Source: Actinomycetospora sp. NBRC 106375 (lineage in GTDB: Bacteria > Actinomycetota > Actinomycetes > Mycobacteriales > Pseudonocardiaceae). From it: a stretch of 64,000 nt of DNA. Shown here in pieces: positions 13,559-22,568 of the stretch. The first letter of the stretch is position 1; each line of letters opens with the position of its first letter. The DNA is taken from the NCBI RefSeq assembly GCF_030269665.1, contig NZ_BSTS01000001.1, forward strand, positions 310,001-374,000, in the 5' to 3' direction. The notes under the pieces are model-generated. The model saw nothing but the letters and a program-made list of their open reading frames with translations. It did no database searches and was not told where the DNA came from. A program made the position numbers and the translations under genes.

Positions 13559-13736
13559 GGTCTCCTCCTCGGGTGCTGGGTGCGATACAGGTCCCCGGAC
13601 CGCCGCCCGCCGACACCCCCCGTGGGAGGTATCCGGGACGACACCTGGCGCAGGTGGCGGCAGGTTACCGTGCGGCCCCGACCGCCTCTCCGGCCCCGGC
13701 GATCGCCGAGGGGTCAGCCGCGATGATCAGCACTGA

Positions 13737-14609
13737 TCAACAGGCGGGCAGTCCGAGACCGCCACGGTAGGCCGGCGCGAGGTACACCTCGGAGATGTAG
13801 CCGACCCGGCCGTCGGGGGCCCGCGCGCCGAGCCAGACCTCCGAGACCGCGGCGTTCGGGTTCCGCCCGATGTTCGTGGACGTGAGGTCGGCGTTGGTGA
13901 TGACCTCGCCGGTCAGCTGGCACACGGCGACGAACGTGGCGCCGCTCCACACCTCGGTCCCGGCGATCTTGCAGTCGGGCATGTTCGCGCAGTGCGCGAC
14001 GGGGCGGGTGGCGAGGTACGAGGGCGTCCGGTCCTCGACGAGCATGCCGTCGCCGATGGCGACCCGGTTCTGCACCACGACGGTCCGGGCCGGGGGCGCC
14101 GGGCGGGCGGCCAGCACCACGACCAGGGCGGCCGCCAGGGCGACGACGAGCACGACCAGGGCGGCGAACACCGCGATCTCGGCCCGGCGGCGGGACGAGC
14201 GACGTGGGACCGACGGGTCGCGCGCCGGGTCGGGGACGGGCGGGGCGGTCGCGACCTCGCGCAGACGCACGTGCCGCTCGCGCCACCGTGCGACGTCCTC
14301 CGGGGCGAGCCCGATCGCGCCCAGCACGTCGCCGACGAGATCGGCGTTGGGCAGGCCCGGGCCCCGCGTGGCGGCGGCGATCGTCGACTTGCCCCACCCC
14401 GACAGCTCCTCGGCGCGGCGGAACGACACGTCCCGCTCGCGCAGGACGTCACGGAAGTCCGCGCAGTACCGCGCCGCGGAGTCGCCGTCCTCCACGACCC
14501 CGCCCTGCTGACCTGCACCGTCGCCGTCGATGACTCCCCCTCGGTCCCCTGACGCCCCCCCCGGACCCGGCACCCGACCGATCGTCCGGCACGGCGGCGC
14601 GCGACGCAC
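13737..14609 (-). CDS. Membrane-anchored protein with N-terminal XRE-like helix-turn-helix and extracellular SH3-like domain
   Basis: Up to 290 residues from an ATG at 14609. In-frame GTGs at 14573 and 14495 are alternative starts, and I cannot choose firmly. An XRE-like fold (YCADFRDVLRERDVSFRRAEE...WGKSTI) lies at about residues 48-115. One membrane helix (IAVFAALVVLVVALAAALVVVL) is near 150-172, followed by a ~115-residue exported domain with four cysteines (CANMPDC, one in AVCQLTG, one at the C-terminus) and SH3-like spacing. The topology is DNA-binding inside and sensor outside. The stop lies in a near-palindrome TGATCAGCACTGATCA (13725-13740). Confidence 0.7.
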   Translation of the reverse strand: MRRAPPCRTIGRVPGPGGASGDRGGVIDGDGAGQQGGVVEDGDSAARYCADFRDVLRERDVSFRRAEELSGWGKSTIAAATRGPGLPNADLVGDVLGAIGLAPEDVARWRERHVRLREVATAPPVPDPARDPSVPRRSSRRRAEIAVFAALVVLVVALAAALVVVLAARPAPPARTVVVQNRVAIGDGMLVEDRTPSYLATRPVAHCANMPDCKIAGTEVWSGATFVAVCQLTGEVITNADLTSTNIGRNPNAAVSEVWLGARAPDGRVGYISEVYLAPAYRGGLGLPAC

Positions 14610-14688
14610 CCCTGCGTCCGGCCGGTGTCCCGGACGGCCTCAGGACGCGCCGGACCGGCCCCGCTGTGATCGTTCCCCGACACTGGTC

Positions 14689-14727
14689 GGGTGCCGCGGG
14701 CGGCCGGGGGGCGCGCCCGCGGCACCC
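14689..14727. terminator. Perfect 14-bp hairpin after rarA
   Basis: Arms GGGTGCCGCGGGCG (14689-14702) and CGCCCGCGGCACCC (14714-14727), loop of 11 bases, ending two bases before the rarA stop codon. Likely the rarA terminator (minus strand). Confidence 0.75.
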
Positions 14728-14728
14728 C

Positions 14729-16132
14729 TCAGTCCGGGTGCCGTCCCCGCACCACGTCGCGCAATCGAGCGACCCTCTCGGCGCGCTCGCGCTCGTCGCC
14801 GCGCCCCGGCGGCCGGTAGTAGTCGCGGCCCACGAGCTCGTCGGGCGGGTACTGCTGCGCGACGACGCCGGCGCGCTCGCCGTGCGGGTAGACGTAACCG
14901 ACCGCGTTGCCGAGGGCCTCGGCACCCGCGTAGTGCCCGTCGCGCAGGTGCGGGGGCACCGGCCCGGCGGCGCCCGAGCGGACGTCGCCCATCGCCTCGT
15001 CGATCGCCGTGATGACCGCGTTGGACTTCGGCGCCGTCGCGAGGTGGATGGTGACCTGCGCGAGGTTGATCCGCGCCTCGGGCAGGCCGATCAGCTGGAC
15101 GGCCTGGGCGGCGGCGACGGCGGCGGGCAGCGCGGTGGGGTCGGCGAGCCCGACGTCCTCGCTCGCGTGCACGACGAGGCGTCGGGCGATGAACCGCGGG
15201 TCCTCCCCCGCGACGATCATCCGGGCGAGGTAGTGCAGGGCGGCGTCCGGGTCGGAGCCGCGGATGGACTTGATGAACGCCGAGATGACGTCGTAGTGCT
15301 GGTCGCCGGCGCGGTCGTAGCGGACGGCGACCTCGTCGACCACCCGCTCGACGTCGTCGAGGCCCACCTCCCCCGCCCCGCCCACCGCGTCCGCCGCGGC
15401 CTCCAGGGCGGTCAGCGAGCGCCGACCGTCGCCCGCGGCCAGCCGGACGAGGTGCGCGCGGGCGTCGGGGTGCAGCGTCACCGCGCCCCCGAGCCCGCGC
15501 GGGTCGGCCACGGCACGGTCGAGCAGCGTGCCGACCGCCTCGTCGTCGAGGGCGTGCAGGCCGAGCACCAGCGACCGCGACAGCAGGGGCGCCACGACGG
15601 AGAACGACGGGTTCTCGGTGGTGGCGCCGACCAGCAGGACGACGCGGTCCTCCACCGCGGCGAGCAGCGCGTCCTGCTGGGTCCGCGAGAACCGGTGGAT
15701 CTCGTCGATGAACAGCACCGTGCGCCGGGGCTCGCTGGCCGCGAGGCGCCGCCGGGCGACCTCGATGACCCCGCGCACCTCCTTCACCCCGGCGTTGAGG
15801 GCGCTCAGGGCCTCGAACGCCCGTCCGGTGGCCTGGGAGATGAGGCGCGCGAGCGTGGTCTTGCCGGTGCCGGGCGGGCCGTGCAGGAGCACCGAGGCCG
15901 GCGCGGCCCCCTCCACGAGACGCCGCAGCGGCGCCCCGGGCGCGAGCAGGTGGTCCTGGCCGACGACCTCGTCGAGGCTCGCCGGGCGCATCCGGACCGC
16001 CAGGGGCGCCGCCACCCCGCTGGTCGGGGCGGGCCGGTCCTCGACGACCCCGCGCGTGACGGGGCGGTCGGGATCGGGGCCCGGGGCGGGGGCCTCCGGC
16101 ACCTCGACGTCGAACAGCCCCTCCTCGCTCAT
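14729..16132 (-). CDS. rarA: Replication-associated recombination protein A (AAA+ ATPase)
   Basis: Clamp-loader-like ATPase acting at stalled replication forks, 467 residues. Walker [10 protein letters not shown], Walker [10 protein letters not shown] and sensor 1 GATTENPSF are all visible, followed by the MgsA C-terminal tetramerisation region ([23 protein letters not shown]) and an [18 protein letters not shown] stretch. The start is the ATG at 16132. It stands in the same alaS-side neighbourhood as Rv2559c. Confidence 0.97.
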   Translation of the reverse strand: MSEEGLFDVEVPEAPAPGPDPDRPVTRGVVEDRPAPTSGVAAPLAVRMRPASLDEVVGQDHLLAPGAPLRRLVEGAAPASVLLHGPPGTGKTTLARLISQATGRAFEALSALNAGVKEVRGVIEVARRRLAASEPRRTVLFIDEIHRFSRTQQDALLAAVEDRVVLLVGATTENPSFSVVAPLLSRSLVLGLHALDDEAVGTLLDRAVADPRGLGGAVTLHPDARAHLVRLAAGDGRRSLTALEAAADAVGGAGEVGLDDVERVVDEVAVRYDRAGDQHYDVISAFIKSIRGSDPDAALHYLARMIVAGEDPRFIARRLVVHASEDVGLADPTALPAAVAAAQAVQLIGLPEARINLAQVTIHLATAPKSNAVITAIDEAMGDVRSGAAGPVPPHLRDGHYAGAEALGNAVGYVYPHGERAGVVAQQYPPDELVGRDYYRPPGRGDERERAERVARLRDVVRGRHPD

Positions 16133-16245
16133 GCCCCGAACGGTACTGACGCCCCCGACAGCTCACCTCGCGGCGGCGACCCGCTAACGCGGGCCCATGT
16201 TCCCGCGATGCCCGAGCGGTCTGGTCCATCCGGGGGGAATGCTTC

Positions 16246-17385
16246 GTGGCGGAAGATGGAGAGTCGTCAACCCGAGCGTCGACAGGCGGGGAGACGCGCC
16301 GGAAGGCCGTCGAGGGCATCGGACTCGCGGCGCAGGTGGGTACAGCCCTCGCGGGCATCGCGGCGTTCGTGGCGCTGGTCCTCGCGGCACAACAGGGTGC
16401 GACTGCGAAAGACGCACAGGTCGGTGCATCGTTCACTGCGGCGCTCGAGGCGCTCGTGGAACGCAGCGACGGGTTCGCGACCCCCAGCAACGACGTGTCG
16501 CCGTCCTCGGATGATGGACACGACACCGCGGCCGAGGCGCAGCACGTCGGCGGGGTCATCGGTCTCCAGCAGGTGATGGCTTCCGACCCGACACGTCAGC
16601 GAGTCGTCATCACCGTCCTGTCGACATACATCACGACGCACGGGATGTCGGGCCGCAACCACGGTCGCAGCGGTGCGCAAGATCAGAACTCTTACTGGCT
16701 TCCCACGCCCGACGACTGCCCCATGCCACCTGGTCGTCCCGACAACTCCGCGCCCTATCCCGAGGTCGTGGCGGCGATGGCAGCCCTGGGTAGTCGCGAC
16801 ATCTTCGCCGACCACCTACCGGGGCGGGTCGTGCTCGGAGGGACCTGCTTGCGCAACCTCGACCTCGGAGGGCAACGGGCCCTGTTCGTCAACGCGGACA
16901 TGGCTGGCACGTCGCTTCGTGGCGCTCGCCTGCAGAACGCCGACTTCTCCGGCATCGTCGGGATTTCGCTGAGCTTGATCTCCGCGACGCTCGACGGCTC
17001 CCGCTTCTCTGGGGCCGACCTGCGCGCCGCGAATCTGGCCCACGCGACCCTGGCTGGCTCCGACCTCTCACGAGCCTGGCTGGCCGGGGTCGACCTGTCT
17101 GGCGCGGATCTCTCCCAGGCGAACCTCGCCGGCGCGAGACTCGGCGCGACGGACACGGGACGTCGGGGGGCGTATTGCCCCAACCCGCCGTTCGCGTGCT
17201 GGCAGCTGGGACCTGCCGATCTCTCCGGTGCCGATCTCTCCGGCGTCGATCTCCGTACCGCCGACATCGGCGGGGTCGACCTCTCGCGCGCTGCCGTTCT
17301 TCACAACACTGTGCTCACCCCGGCCCAGGCTGCGGCGCAGTCCCTCACCGCCCAGCAACGAGCCGAAATCATCGTCGCGAACTGA
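16246..17385 (+). CDS. Membrane-anchored pentapeptide-repeat protein
   Basis: 379 residues from the GTG at 16246, preceded by a GGGGGGA ribosome-binding site. A predicted helix at residues 25-48 (AAQVGTALAGIAAFVALVLAA) anchors an otherwise soluble domain. Residues ~205-345 form pentapeptide repeats with the A(D/N)LxX pattern (ADLRAANLAHATLAGSDLS, ADLSGADLSGVDLR) that fold as a right-handed quadrilateral helix. A Cys-bearing insert (YCPNPPFACW) interrupts them. The gene is visibly richer in A/T than its neighbours and stands alone between rarA and a convergent operon, so acquisition by transfer is likely. Function unknown. Confidence 0.8.
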   Translation: MAEDGESSTRASTGGETRRKAVEGIGLAAQVGTALAGIAAFVALVLAAQQGATAKDAQVGASFTAALEALVERSDGFATPSNDVSPSSDDGHDTAAEAQHVGGVIGLQQVMASDPTRQRVVITVLSTYITTHGMSGRNHGRSGAQDQNSYWLPTPDDCPMPPGRPDNSAPYPEVVAAMAALGSRDIFADHLPGRVVLGGTCLRNLDLGGQRALFVNADMAGTSLRGARLQNADFSGIVGISLSLISATLDGSRFSGADLRAANLAHATLAGSDLSRAWLAGVDLSGADLSQANLAGARLGATDTGRRGAYCPNPPFACWQLGPADLSGADLSGVDLRTADIGGVDLSRAAVLHNTVLTPAQAAAQSLTAQQRAEIIVAN

Positions 17386-17393
17386 GCTACGTC

Positions 17394-17837
17394 TCAGTCC
17401 AGGGTCCACCCCGTACCCGGTCGCGGCACGACGTCGACGGAGACGTCGCCGTGGACGACGAGCGACCGCCGCCCGTGGGGCTCCGGCCCGGTCAGGACCA
17501 AGTGCTCTCGGTACAGCGCCGCTACTGAGGCCCGAACAACTGCGTCCGCCAACCCGAGCTCCTGCGCTGGCGCGGTGTCCTCCCACCTCTCCCGCAGGCA
17601 CTGCGGCCGCGCCGCCCACGCCCGCTCCACGACCTCGTCGAGCGAGCCCGCGGGCGCGAGGGCACCGGTCGGTCCGGTCACCGTGTAGCCGCCCGCCCAC
17701 GCCGCGACCGTCCAGCGCCACGGCGCGAGCAGGCGGGTCAGTGCCGCCGCACGACGGGCGGGACCGCGCGGTCCGGGGGCGCCCACGAGGTCCTCCCAGG
17801 GCGCCCGCACCCGCCCCGAGCCGCACGCCCCGCACAT
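17394..17837 (-). CDS. Hypothetical protein with N-terminal Cys-x2-Cys
   Basis: 147 residues from the ATG at 17837, which overlaps the SDR stop (TGATG). The N-terminus MCGACGSGRVRAPWEDL suggests a metal- or thiol-binding turn but lacks a second pair, so a full zinc ribbon is not supported. The rest has mixed helix and strand character with no motif I recognise. As the last gene of the LacI-controlled operon it may support the pathway or simply be co-transcribed. It ends 8 bp from the convergent pentapeptide gene. Confidence 0.65.
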   Translation of the reverse strand: MCGACGSGRVRAPWEDLVGAPGPRGPARRAAALTRLLAPWRWTVAAWAGGYTVTGPTGALAPAGSLDEVVERAWAARPQCLRERWEDTAPAQELGLADAVVRASVAALYREHLVLTGPEPHGRRSLVVHGDVSVDVVPRPGTGWTLD

Positions 17838-18526
17838 CAGGGCATCACGTCCCCGGAGTTCGGACCGAGCGTCTGCCCGACGTAGAGGTCGCCGTCGGGG
17901 CTCGCGGCGAGCATGACGATCGTGGGCGCCACCTCGTCCGCGGCCCCGAACCGGCCCAGGGGCAGCTCCGCGCGCTTCGCGGCCTTCCACGCGTCGGAGA
18001 GCCCGGCCACCATCGGCGTCTCGATCGGGCCCGGGGCGACGGCGTTGACCAGCACGCCGTGCGGCGCGAGCTCGCGGGCCATCGCCTTGGTCAGCCCCAG
18101 CACGCCGGCCTTGGCGGCGCAGTAGTGCGCGAGGCCCTCGCCGCCCTTGAGCCCCAGCTGGGAGGCGATGTTGACGATGCGCCCGTCGCCGCGCGCGACC
18201 ATGGCCGGGGCGAACGCCCGGCTCACGAGGAACACCCCGCGCAGGTCGACCGCGACGGTGCGGTCGAAGGTCGCCGGGTCCATCTCGAGGAAGGGCGTCT
18301 CGTCGAGGATGCCGGCGGCGTTGACGACGACGTCGACCACCGGGTGGTCGGCGAGGACGGACGTCGCCAGCGCCTCGACCGACGCCGCGTCGGCGACGTC
18401 CACCTCGGCGCGGTCGACGCCCACCACCGTCGCGCCCTCGGCCGTGAACGCCGCCGCGGTCGCCGCCCCGATGCCGCTCGCCGCCCCGGTGACCAGGGCG
18501 GTACGCCCGGCGAGGCGCCCCGTCAC
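17837..18526 (-). CDS. SDR-family NAD(P)-dependent oxidoreductase (first of two)
   Basis: 229 residues from the GTG at 18526 (GTGA overlap with the upstream SDR). Classical short-chain dehydrogenase: TGAASGIG nucleotide turn, VDRAEVDVAD, NAAG, catalytic Ser in NIASQLG, YCAAK Tyr-Lys pair, and the C-terminal region DLYVGQTLGPNSGDV. It likely oxidises or reduces an alcohol/ketone intermediate of the operon's substrate, which is unknown. Paired with a second SDR of the same fold, it suggests two successive or stereochemically complementary steps. Confidence 0.88.
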   Translation of the reverse strand: MTGRLAGRTALVTGAASGIGAATAAAFTAEGATVVGVDRAEVDVADAASVEALATSVLADHPVVDVVVNAAGILDETPFLEMDPATFDRTVAVDLRGVFLVSRAFAPAMVARGDGRIVNIASQLGLKGGEGLAHYCAAKAGVLGLTKAMARELAPHGVLVNAVAPGPIETPMVAGLSDAWKAAKRAELPLGRFGAADEVAPTIVMLAASPDGDLYVGQTLGPNSGDVMP

Positions 18527-19314
18527 GCCGGCCAGCCCACGGTGAGCCCGCCGTCGACCACCAGCTGGGCGCCGGTGACGTAGGCGGCGTCGTCCGAGGT
18601 GAGGAAGCGGATCGCCCGCGCCGCCTCGTCGACGGTGCCGGGCCGGCCCGCCGGGATGACCCGCGACGCCGCGGCGAGCCCGTCCGGGCCCAGCGAGTTG
18701 ACGGGGTCCAGCGACTGGGGGCTCTCCACGAGCCCGGGGATCACGGCGTTGACCCGGATGCCGCGCCCGGCGAGCTCGACGGCGAGCGACCGGCACAGGC
18801 CGAGCACCCCGGCCTTCGCCGCGGCGTAGTGCGCGTGGTCGTCCCAGCCGTAGACGCCGCCCGAGATCGAGGAGGTCGCCACGAACGCCCCCGGCCCGTC
18901 CATCACCGCGGCGGCCGCCCGGAAGGTCCGCATGACCCCGGTCAGGTCCACCTCGAGCATTGTGTTCCACGACGCGTCGTCGAGCTCGGCGAGCGGCGAG
19001 ACCCGCAGGATGCCCGCCGCGGCCACGGCGATGTCGAGGCGGCCGAACTCGGTGACCGCCCGCCGGGCGAGCGCGTCGACCTGGGCGGTGTCGGCGACGT
19101 CGACGTCCACCGGCACGCAGCGGGCCCCGGTGCCGACGGCCTCGACCGCCGCCACGGTCTCGCCCACGTTGTGCGGGTCACCGGGGAAGCTGCCGGCGAC
19201 GGTGTGCGCGCCGGCGCGGGCGTAGGCCACGGCCAGGGCCCGCCCGATGCCGCTCGCGCCGCCCGTCACCAGGGCGACGCGCCCTTCCAGGCCGTCGTCG
19301 CGGGCGGGGCTCAC
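18523..19314 (-). CDS. SDR-family NAD(P)-dependent oxidoreductase (second of two)
   Basis: 263 residues from the GTG at 19314 (GTGA overlap with the MFS gene). Motifs: TGGASGIG, DVDVAD, AAAG (the usual NAAG asparagine is alanine here), TSSISGG with the catalytic Ser, and YAAAK. The C-terminus is YVTGAQLVVDGGLTVG. The A in place of the structural Asn of NAAG is a mild oddity. It lies between the carrier and the first SDR. Confidence 0.88.
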   Translation of the reverse strand: MSPARDDGLEGRVALVTGGASGIGRALAVAYARAGAHTVAGSFPGDPHNVGETVAAVEAVGTGARCVPVDVDVADTAQVDALARRAVTEFGRLDIAVAAAGILRVSPLAELDDASWNTMLEVDLTGVMRTFRAAAAVMDGPGAFVATSSISGGVYGWDDHAHYAAAKAGVLGLCRSLAVELAGRGIRVNAVIPGLVESPQSLDPVNSLGPDGLAAASRVIPAGRPGTVDEAARAIRFLTSDDAAYVTGAQLVVDGGLTVGWPA

Positions 19315-20627
19315 GCCGCGCCCCCGACCGGCGCGACCGGCGCCGCCACCGGCGCGGGCACGTGGCGCGTCCCGAGCATGACCACCGCCGAGAGCAGCAG
19401 GAACGCCGAGCCCGCGATCGCCGCGGCCGGTCCGGCGGTCATGCCCGCGGCGAGCAGCGCGCTGAGCACCCCGGAGCCGGCGATGCCGCCGACCGGGCCC
19501 ATGACGTGCGCGACGTTGGTGCCGACCCCGCGCACCTCGGCCGGGAACGACTCGCCCATGTAGAACAGCAGCGCCGCGTAGGGGCCGGTGAGGAAGAACA
19601 GCGTGAGCGCATAGGTGACGATCACGAAGCCCGCCGAGGACGGGCCGAAGAGCATCACGAGGCTGACGAGGCCGCCGAGCAGCCAGCCGCCGATGATCGT
19701 GCGGCGACGCCCGAGGCGGTCGCCGATCGCGCCGTGCACGAGGTAGCCGCAGAAGCCGACGGCGTTGGCGAGCACGAGGATCAGCAGGGAGTTGTCGAAG
19801 CTGATGCCCTTGGCGTCGGTGAGCACCGTCGTGCCGAGCACCGAGAAGACCTGGATCGCCATCCAGTTGAACAGCCACGCCGCGGCGAGGCAGATCGTGT
19901 GCCGGCGCAGCGCCGGCGTGAACACGTCGCGGACCCCGGCGTGTGTCGCGCCCTCGTCGAGGCCCTGGGACCGGGCGAGCTCGCCCGCGCCGGTCTCGTC
20001 GCCGGCCTCGCGGCGGCGCCGGACCTCCTTCAGCGCCAGGAACGCCGGCGACTCCGGGAGCCGCGAGGCGACGACCGCGACCAGGATCGCCGGCACCATG
20101 GCGACGACGAACGTCCAGCGCCACCCCAGCAGCGGCAGCAGGATCGCGGTGAGCCCGGCCGCGACCAGCGCCCCGATCGGCCAGCCGGACTGCACGAGGC
20201 TGTAGAGGAACCCGCGCCGCTTGGCCTTCGCGTACATCTCGTTGAGGTAGACCGCGTTGACGACCTCCTCGGAGAACCCGAAGCCCGACAGCGACCGGAT
20301 GAGCACCAGCGAGACCGCGCCGACCGCGAGGCCCGTGAGCCCGCTGCTCAGCGCGGCGCCGAGCACCGTGATGATCAGCGCCCGGCGGCGGCCCTGGCGG
20401 TCGAGCAGCGTCCCGACCACCAGCGAGACCACGAAGACGCCGACCGAGACCCAGGTGTTGACCGCAGTCGAGAACGCGGTGCTCCAGCCGAAGTCCTCGG
20501 CGATGACCGGCAGCAGGGTCCCGAACAGGGTGAAGTCGTACACCGAGAACACCCAGGCGGCGAAGCACACCGCCGACACGAACGCGATCGTGCGGCCGGT
20601 GACGGGCCGCTCCCACGGGGCGCTCAC
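19311..20627 (-). CDS. MFS transporter (sugar/aromatic-acid:H+ symporter type)
   Basis: 438 residues from the GTG at 20627, overlapping the hydrolase stop (GTGA). About twelve membrane helices. The MFS loop 2-3 signature [10 protein letters not shown] and its loop 8-9 counterpart [12 protein letters not shown] are visible. A long charged central loop ([22 protein letters not shown]) separates the halves. It probably imports the substrate of the surrounding hydrolases; polarity and identity cannot be read from sequence. Confidence 0.88.
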   Translation of the reverse strand: MSAPWERPVTGRTIAFVSAVCFAAWVFSVYDFTLFGTLLPVIAEDFGWSTAFSTAVNTWVSVGVFVVSLVVGTLLDRQGRRRALIITVLGAALSSGLTGLAVGAVSLVLIRSLSGFGFSEEVVNAVYLNEMYAKAKRRGFLYSLVQSGWPIGALVAAGLTAILLPLLGWRWTFVVAMVPAILVAVVASRLPESPAFLALKEVRRRREAGDETGAGELARSQGLDEGATHAGVRDVFTPALRRHTICLAAAWLFNWMAIQVFSVLGTTVLTDAKGISFDNSLLILVLANAVGFCGYLVHGAIGDRLGRRRTIIGGWLLGGLVSLVMLFGPSSAGFVIVTYALTLFFLTGPYAALLFYMGESFPAEVRGVGTNVAHVMGPVGGIAGSGVLSALLAAGMTAGPAAAIAGSAFLLLSAVVMLGTRHVPAPVAAPVAPVGGAA

Positions 20628-21508
20628 GAGCCGCTCCGGGGGTACCGGGCCTGGAAGTCCTGCGCGATCTCGTCGAAGGTCGCCCAGCGCACGCCGTCGT
20701 GGCCGTTGATGTGCTCGATGAGCCGTTCCAGCGCGAGCAGCACCTGCGGGCGGCCCGAGACGTCGGGGTGGATGGTCATCGTGAAGGCCGCGTAGTCGCA
20801 CTCGCGGTAGGTCCAGTCGAACTGGTCGCGCCACATCGACTCGATGTCGCGCGGGGTCACGAAGCCGTGGCTGTTCGGGCTGGTCTTGATGAACATCATC
20901 GGCGGCAGGTCGTCGAGGTACCAGTTCGCGGGGATCTCGACGAGGTCGGTCTCGTGGCCGCGCACGAGGGGCTTCATCCACGTCTCGGCGGGCTGGTCGT
21001 AGTCGATCGGGGTCCAGGAGTCGCCGACCCGCACGTAGTAGGGCGTGACGTCGCGATGCATGAGCGAGTGGTCGTAGCGGATGCCGCGGTCGAGCAGGAT
21101 CTCGTTGGTGACCGGGCTGAACTCCCACCACGGCGCGACGTAGCCGGTGGGCCGGCGCCCGCTGCGGCGCTCGATGAGCTCGACGCAGTAGTCGAGGATC
21201 GTCTCCTCCTGCTGGCGGCTCATGGCGATCGGGTTCTCGTGGCTGTAGCCGTGGACGCCGATCTCGTGGCCGGCGGCGACGCAGGCGTCGAACTCGTCGG
21301 GGAACGTCTCGATCGAGTGGCCGGGCCAGAACCAGGTCTGGCGCAGGCCGAAGCGGCGCTGGAGCTCGAGCAGGCGGGGCACGCCGACCTCGCCGGCGAA
21401 CACGCCGCGCGAGATGTCGTCGGGCGAGTCCTGCCCGCCGTACGAGCCGAGCCAGCCGCCGACGGCGTCGACGTCGGTCCCGAGGGCGACGAGGATGTCC
21501 TTGGGCAT
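20624..21508 (-). CDS. NodB-fold metal-dependent hydrolase (polysaccharide deacetylase / cyclic-imidase-like)
   Basis: 294 residues from the ATG at 21508, chosen for its AGGAGGAG ribosome-binding site. The metal site fits GTDVDAVGG (first aspartates) and HGYSHEN (two histidines); [11 protein letters not shown] occupies the R-x-P position. The chain resembles the HpPgdA / allantoinase-like branch rather than exported chitin deacetylases, and no signal peptide is present, so the enzyme is cytosolic. Members of that branch open cyclic imides or ureides (family knowledge). It lies 17 bp after the asparaginase-type gene. Confidence 0.82.
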   Translation of the reverse strand: MPKDILVALGTDVDAVGGWLGSYGGQDSPDDISRGVFAGEVGVPRLLELQRRFGLRQTWFWPGHSIETFPDEFDACVAAGHEIGVHGYSHENPIAMSRQQEETILDYCVELIERRSGRRPTGYVAPWWEFSPVTNEILLDRGIRYDHSLMHRDVTPYYVRVGDSWTPIDYDQPAETWMKPLVRGHETDLVEIPANWYLDDLPPMMFIKTSPNSHGFVTPRDIESMWRDQFDWTYRECDYAAFTMTIHPDVSGRPQVLLALERLIEHINGHDGVRWATFDEIAQDFQARYPRSGS

Positions 21509-21525
21509 GCGGGTTCTCCTCCTGG

Positions 21526-22485
21526 TCACAGGTGGGGGTCGAGGAACCGGCCGGGATCGTCGGGATCGGCGGCCAGGGCGAGGGCGAGCAGCACCCGGGC
21601 CTGCCAGGGGCCGAGGTCGCCGGCGAAGCGCGCGCCGTGCGCGGCCAGGGCGGCGCCCCCGCCGGCGTAGCGCGGCGAGACGGGGCCCTCGGCGACGCGG
21701 CTGGCCACGAGCACGGTGACGCCGGCGTCCACCGCCGCGCCGACCGCGTCCACGACCGCGGGCGTGGCGTTGCCGGCGCCGGTGGCGGCGAGCACGACCC
21801 CCCGGGCCCCGGCCGCGACGGCGGCGCGCACGAACGTCCCGTCGGCGCCGAGGTGGCAGGCGACGACGTCGACGCGCGGCGGCGCGTACGTCGGGACCGG
21901 CAGGGACGGACGCGACACCGGCCGGGCCAGCCGGTGGACCGTGCCGTCGACGACGCGGTGCAGCGCGAGCGGTGACGCGAACGCCCCGGTCGCGAGGGTG
22001 TGGCGCTTCGCGACGCCGCGGGCGGCGTGCGCCCGCCCGTCGAAGCAGAGCAGCACGCCGTCGTCGCGGACACCGGGGTCGGCGGCGAGGGTGAGGGCGT
22101 CGCGCAGGTTGGCCGGCCCGTCGGCACCCGGCTCGTCGGCGGCCCGCTGCGCGCCGGTGAGGACCACCGGGCGCGGGTCGTCGAGCAGGAGGTCCAGCCC
22201 ATAGGCGGTCTCCTCCATCGTGTCGGTGCCGTGGGTGACGACGACGCCGGCCGCGCCGTTCTCGAGGGCTTCGGCGACGGTCGCGCGCAGGCGCAGCACG
22301 TCATCCATCCCGAGCGCGAAGCTCGGCGCGGTGGCGAGGTCGAGGACCTCCACCGGCCCGGCTCCGGCCGGCGCTCCCCCCGCCGCCGCTAGCAGCCGGG
22401 CGCCGTCGAGGCGGGCCGCGAGCCCGGCGCCGCCGTCGGCCGTGCTCGCGATCGTGCCGCCCGTGGCGACGAGGAGGACGGACAT
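21526..22485 (-). CDS. Type I/II asparaginase-family amidohydrolase
   Basis: 319 residues from the ATG at 22485, behind GGGAGGTG. The two catalytic threonine motifs are clear: ATGGTIAS near the N-terminus and [17 protein letters not shown] and the C-terminal dimer segment are also present. It hydrolyses a side-chain amide (L-asparagine or a related half-amide) to a carboxylate and ammonia. First gene of the operon that includes the NodB hydrolase, carrier and SDRs, and divergent from a LacI regulator whose operators lie in its promoter. Confidence 0.9.
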   Translation of the reverse strand: MSVLLVATGGTIASTADGGAGLAARLDGARLLAAAGGAPAGAGPVEVLDLATAPSFALGMDDVLRLRATVAEALENGAAGVVVTHGTDTMEETAYGLDLLLDDPRPVVLTGAQRAADEPGADGPANLRDALTLAADPGVRDDGVLLCFDGRAHAARGVAKRHTLATGAFASPLALHRVVDGTVHRLARPVSRPSLPVPTYAPPRVDVVACHLGADGTFVRAAVAAGARGVVLAATGAGNATPAVVDAVGAAVDAGVTVLVASRVAEGPVSPRYAGGGAALAAHGARFAGDLGPWQARVLLALALAADPDDPGRFLDPHL

Positions 22486-22506
22486 CGCACCTCCCGTTCG
22501 GCGGTT

Positions 22507-22542
22507 GCAATCGATTTCGTCAGACATTAAGCAAACGATTGC
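22507..22542. promoter_or_regulatory. Two LacI-family operators in the divergent promoter
   Basis: GCAATCGATTTC (22507-22518) and GCAAACGATTGC (22531-22542) both fit the LacI/GalR pattern GCAANCGNTTGC, the first with one mismatch. Their centres are 24 bp apart. They lie between the asparaginase gene and the lacI-type gene, so the regulator probably controls both. Confidence 0.75.
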
Positions 22543-22568
22543 GATGAACACAAGAGAGCGACGAACCC

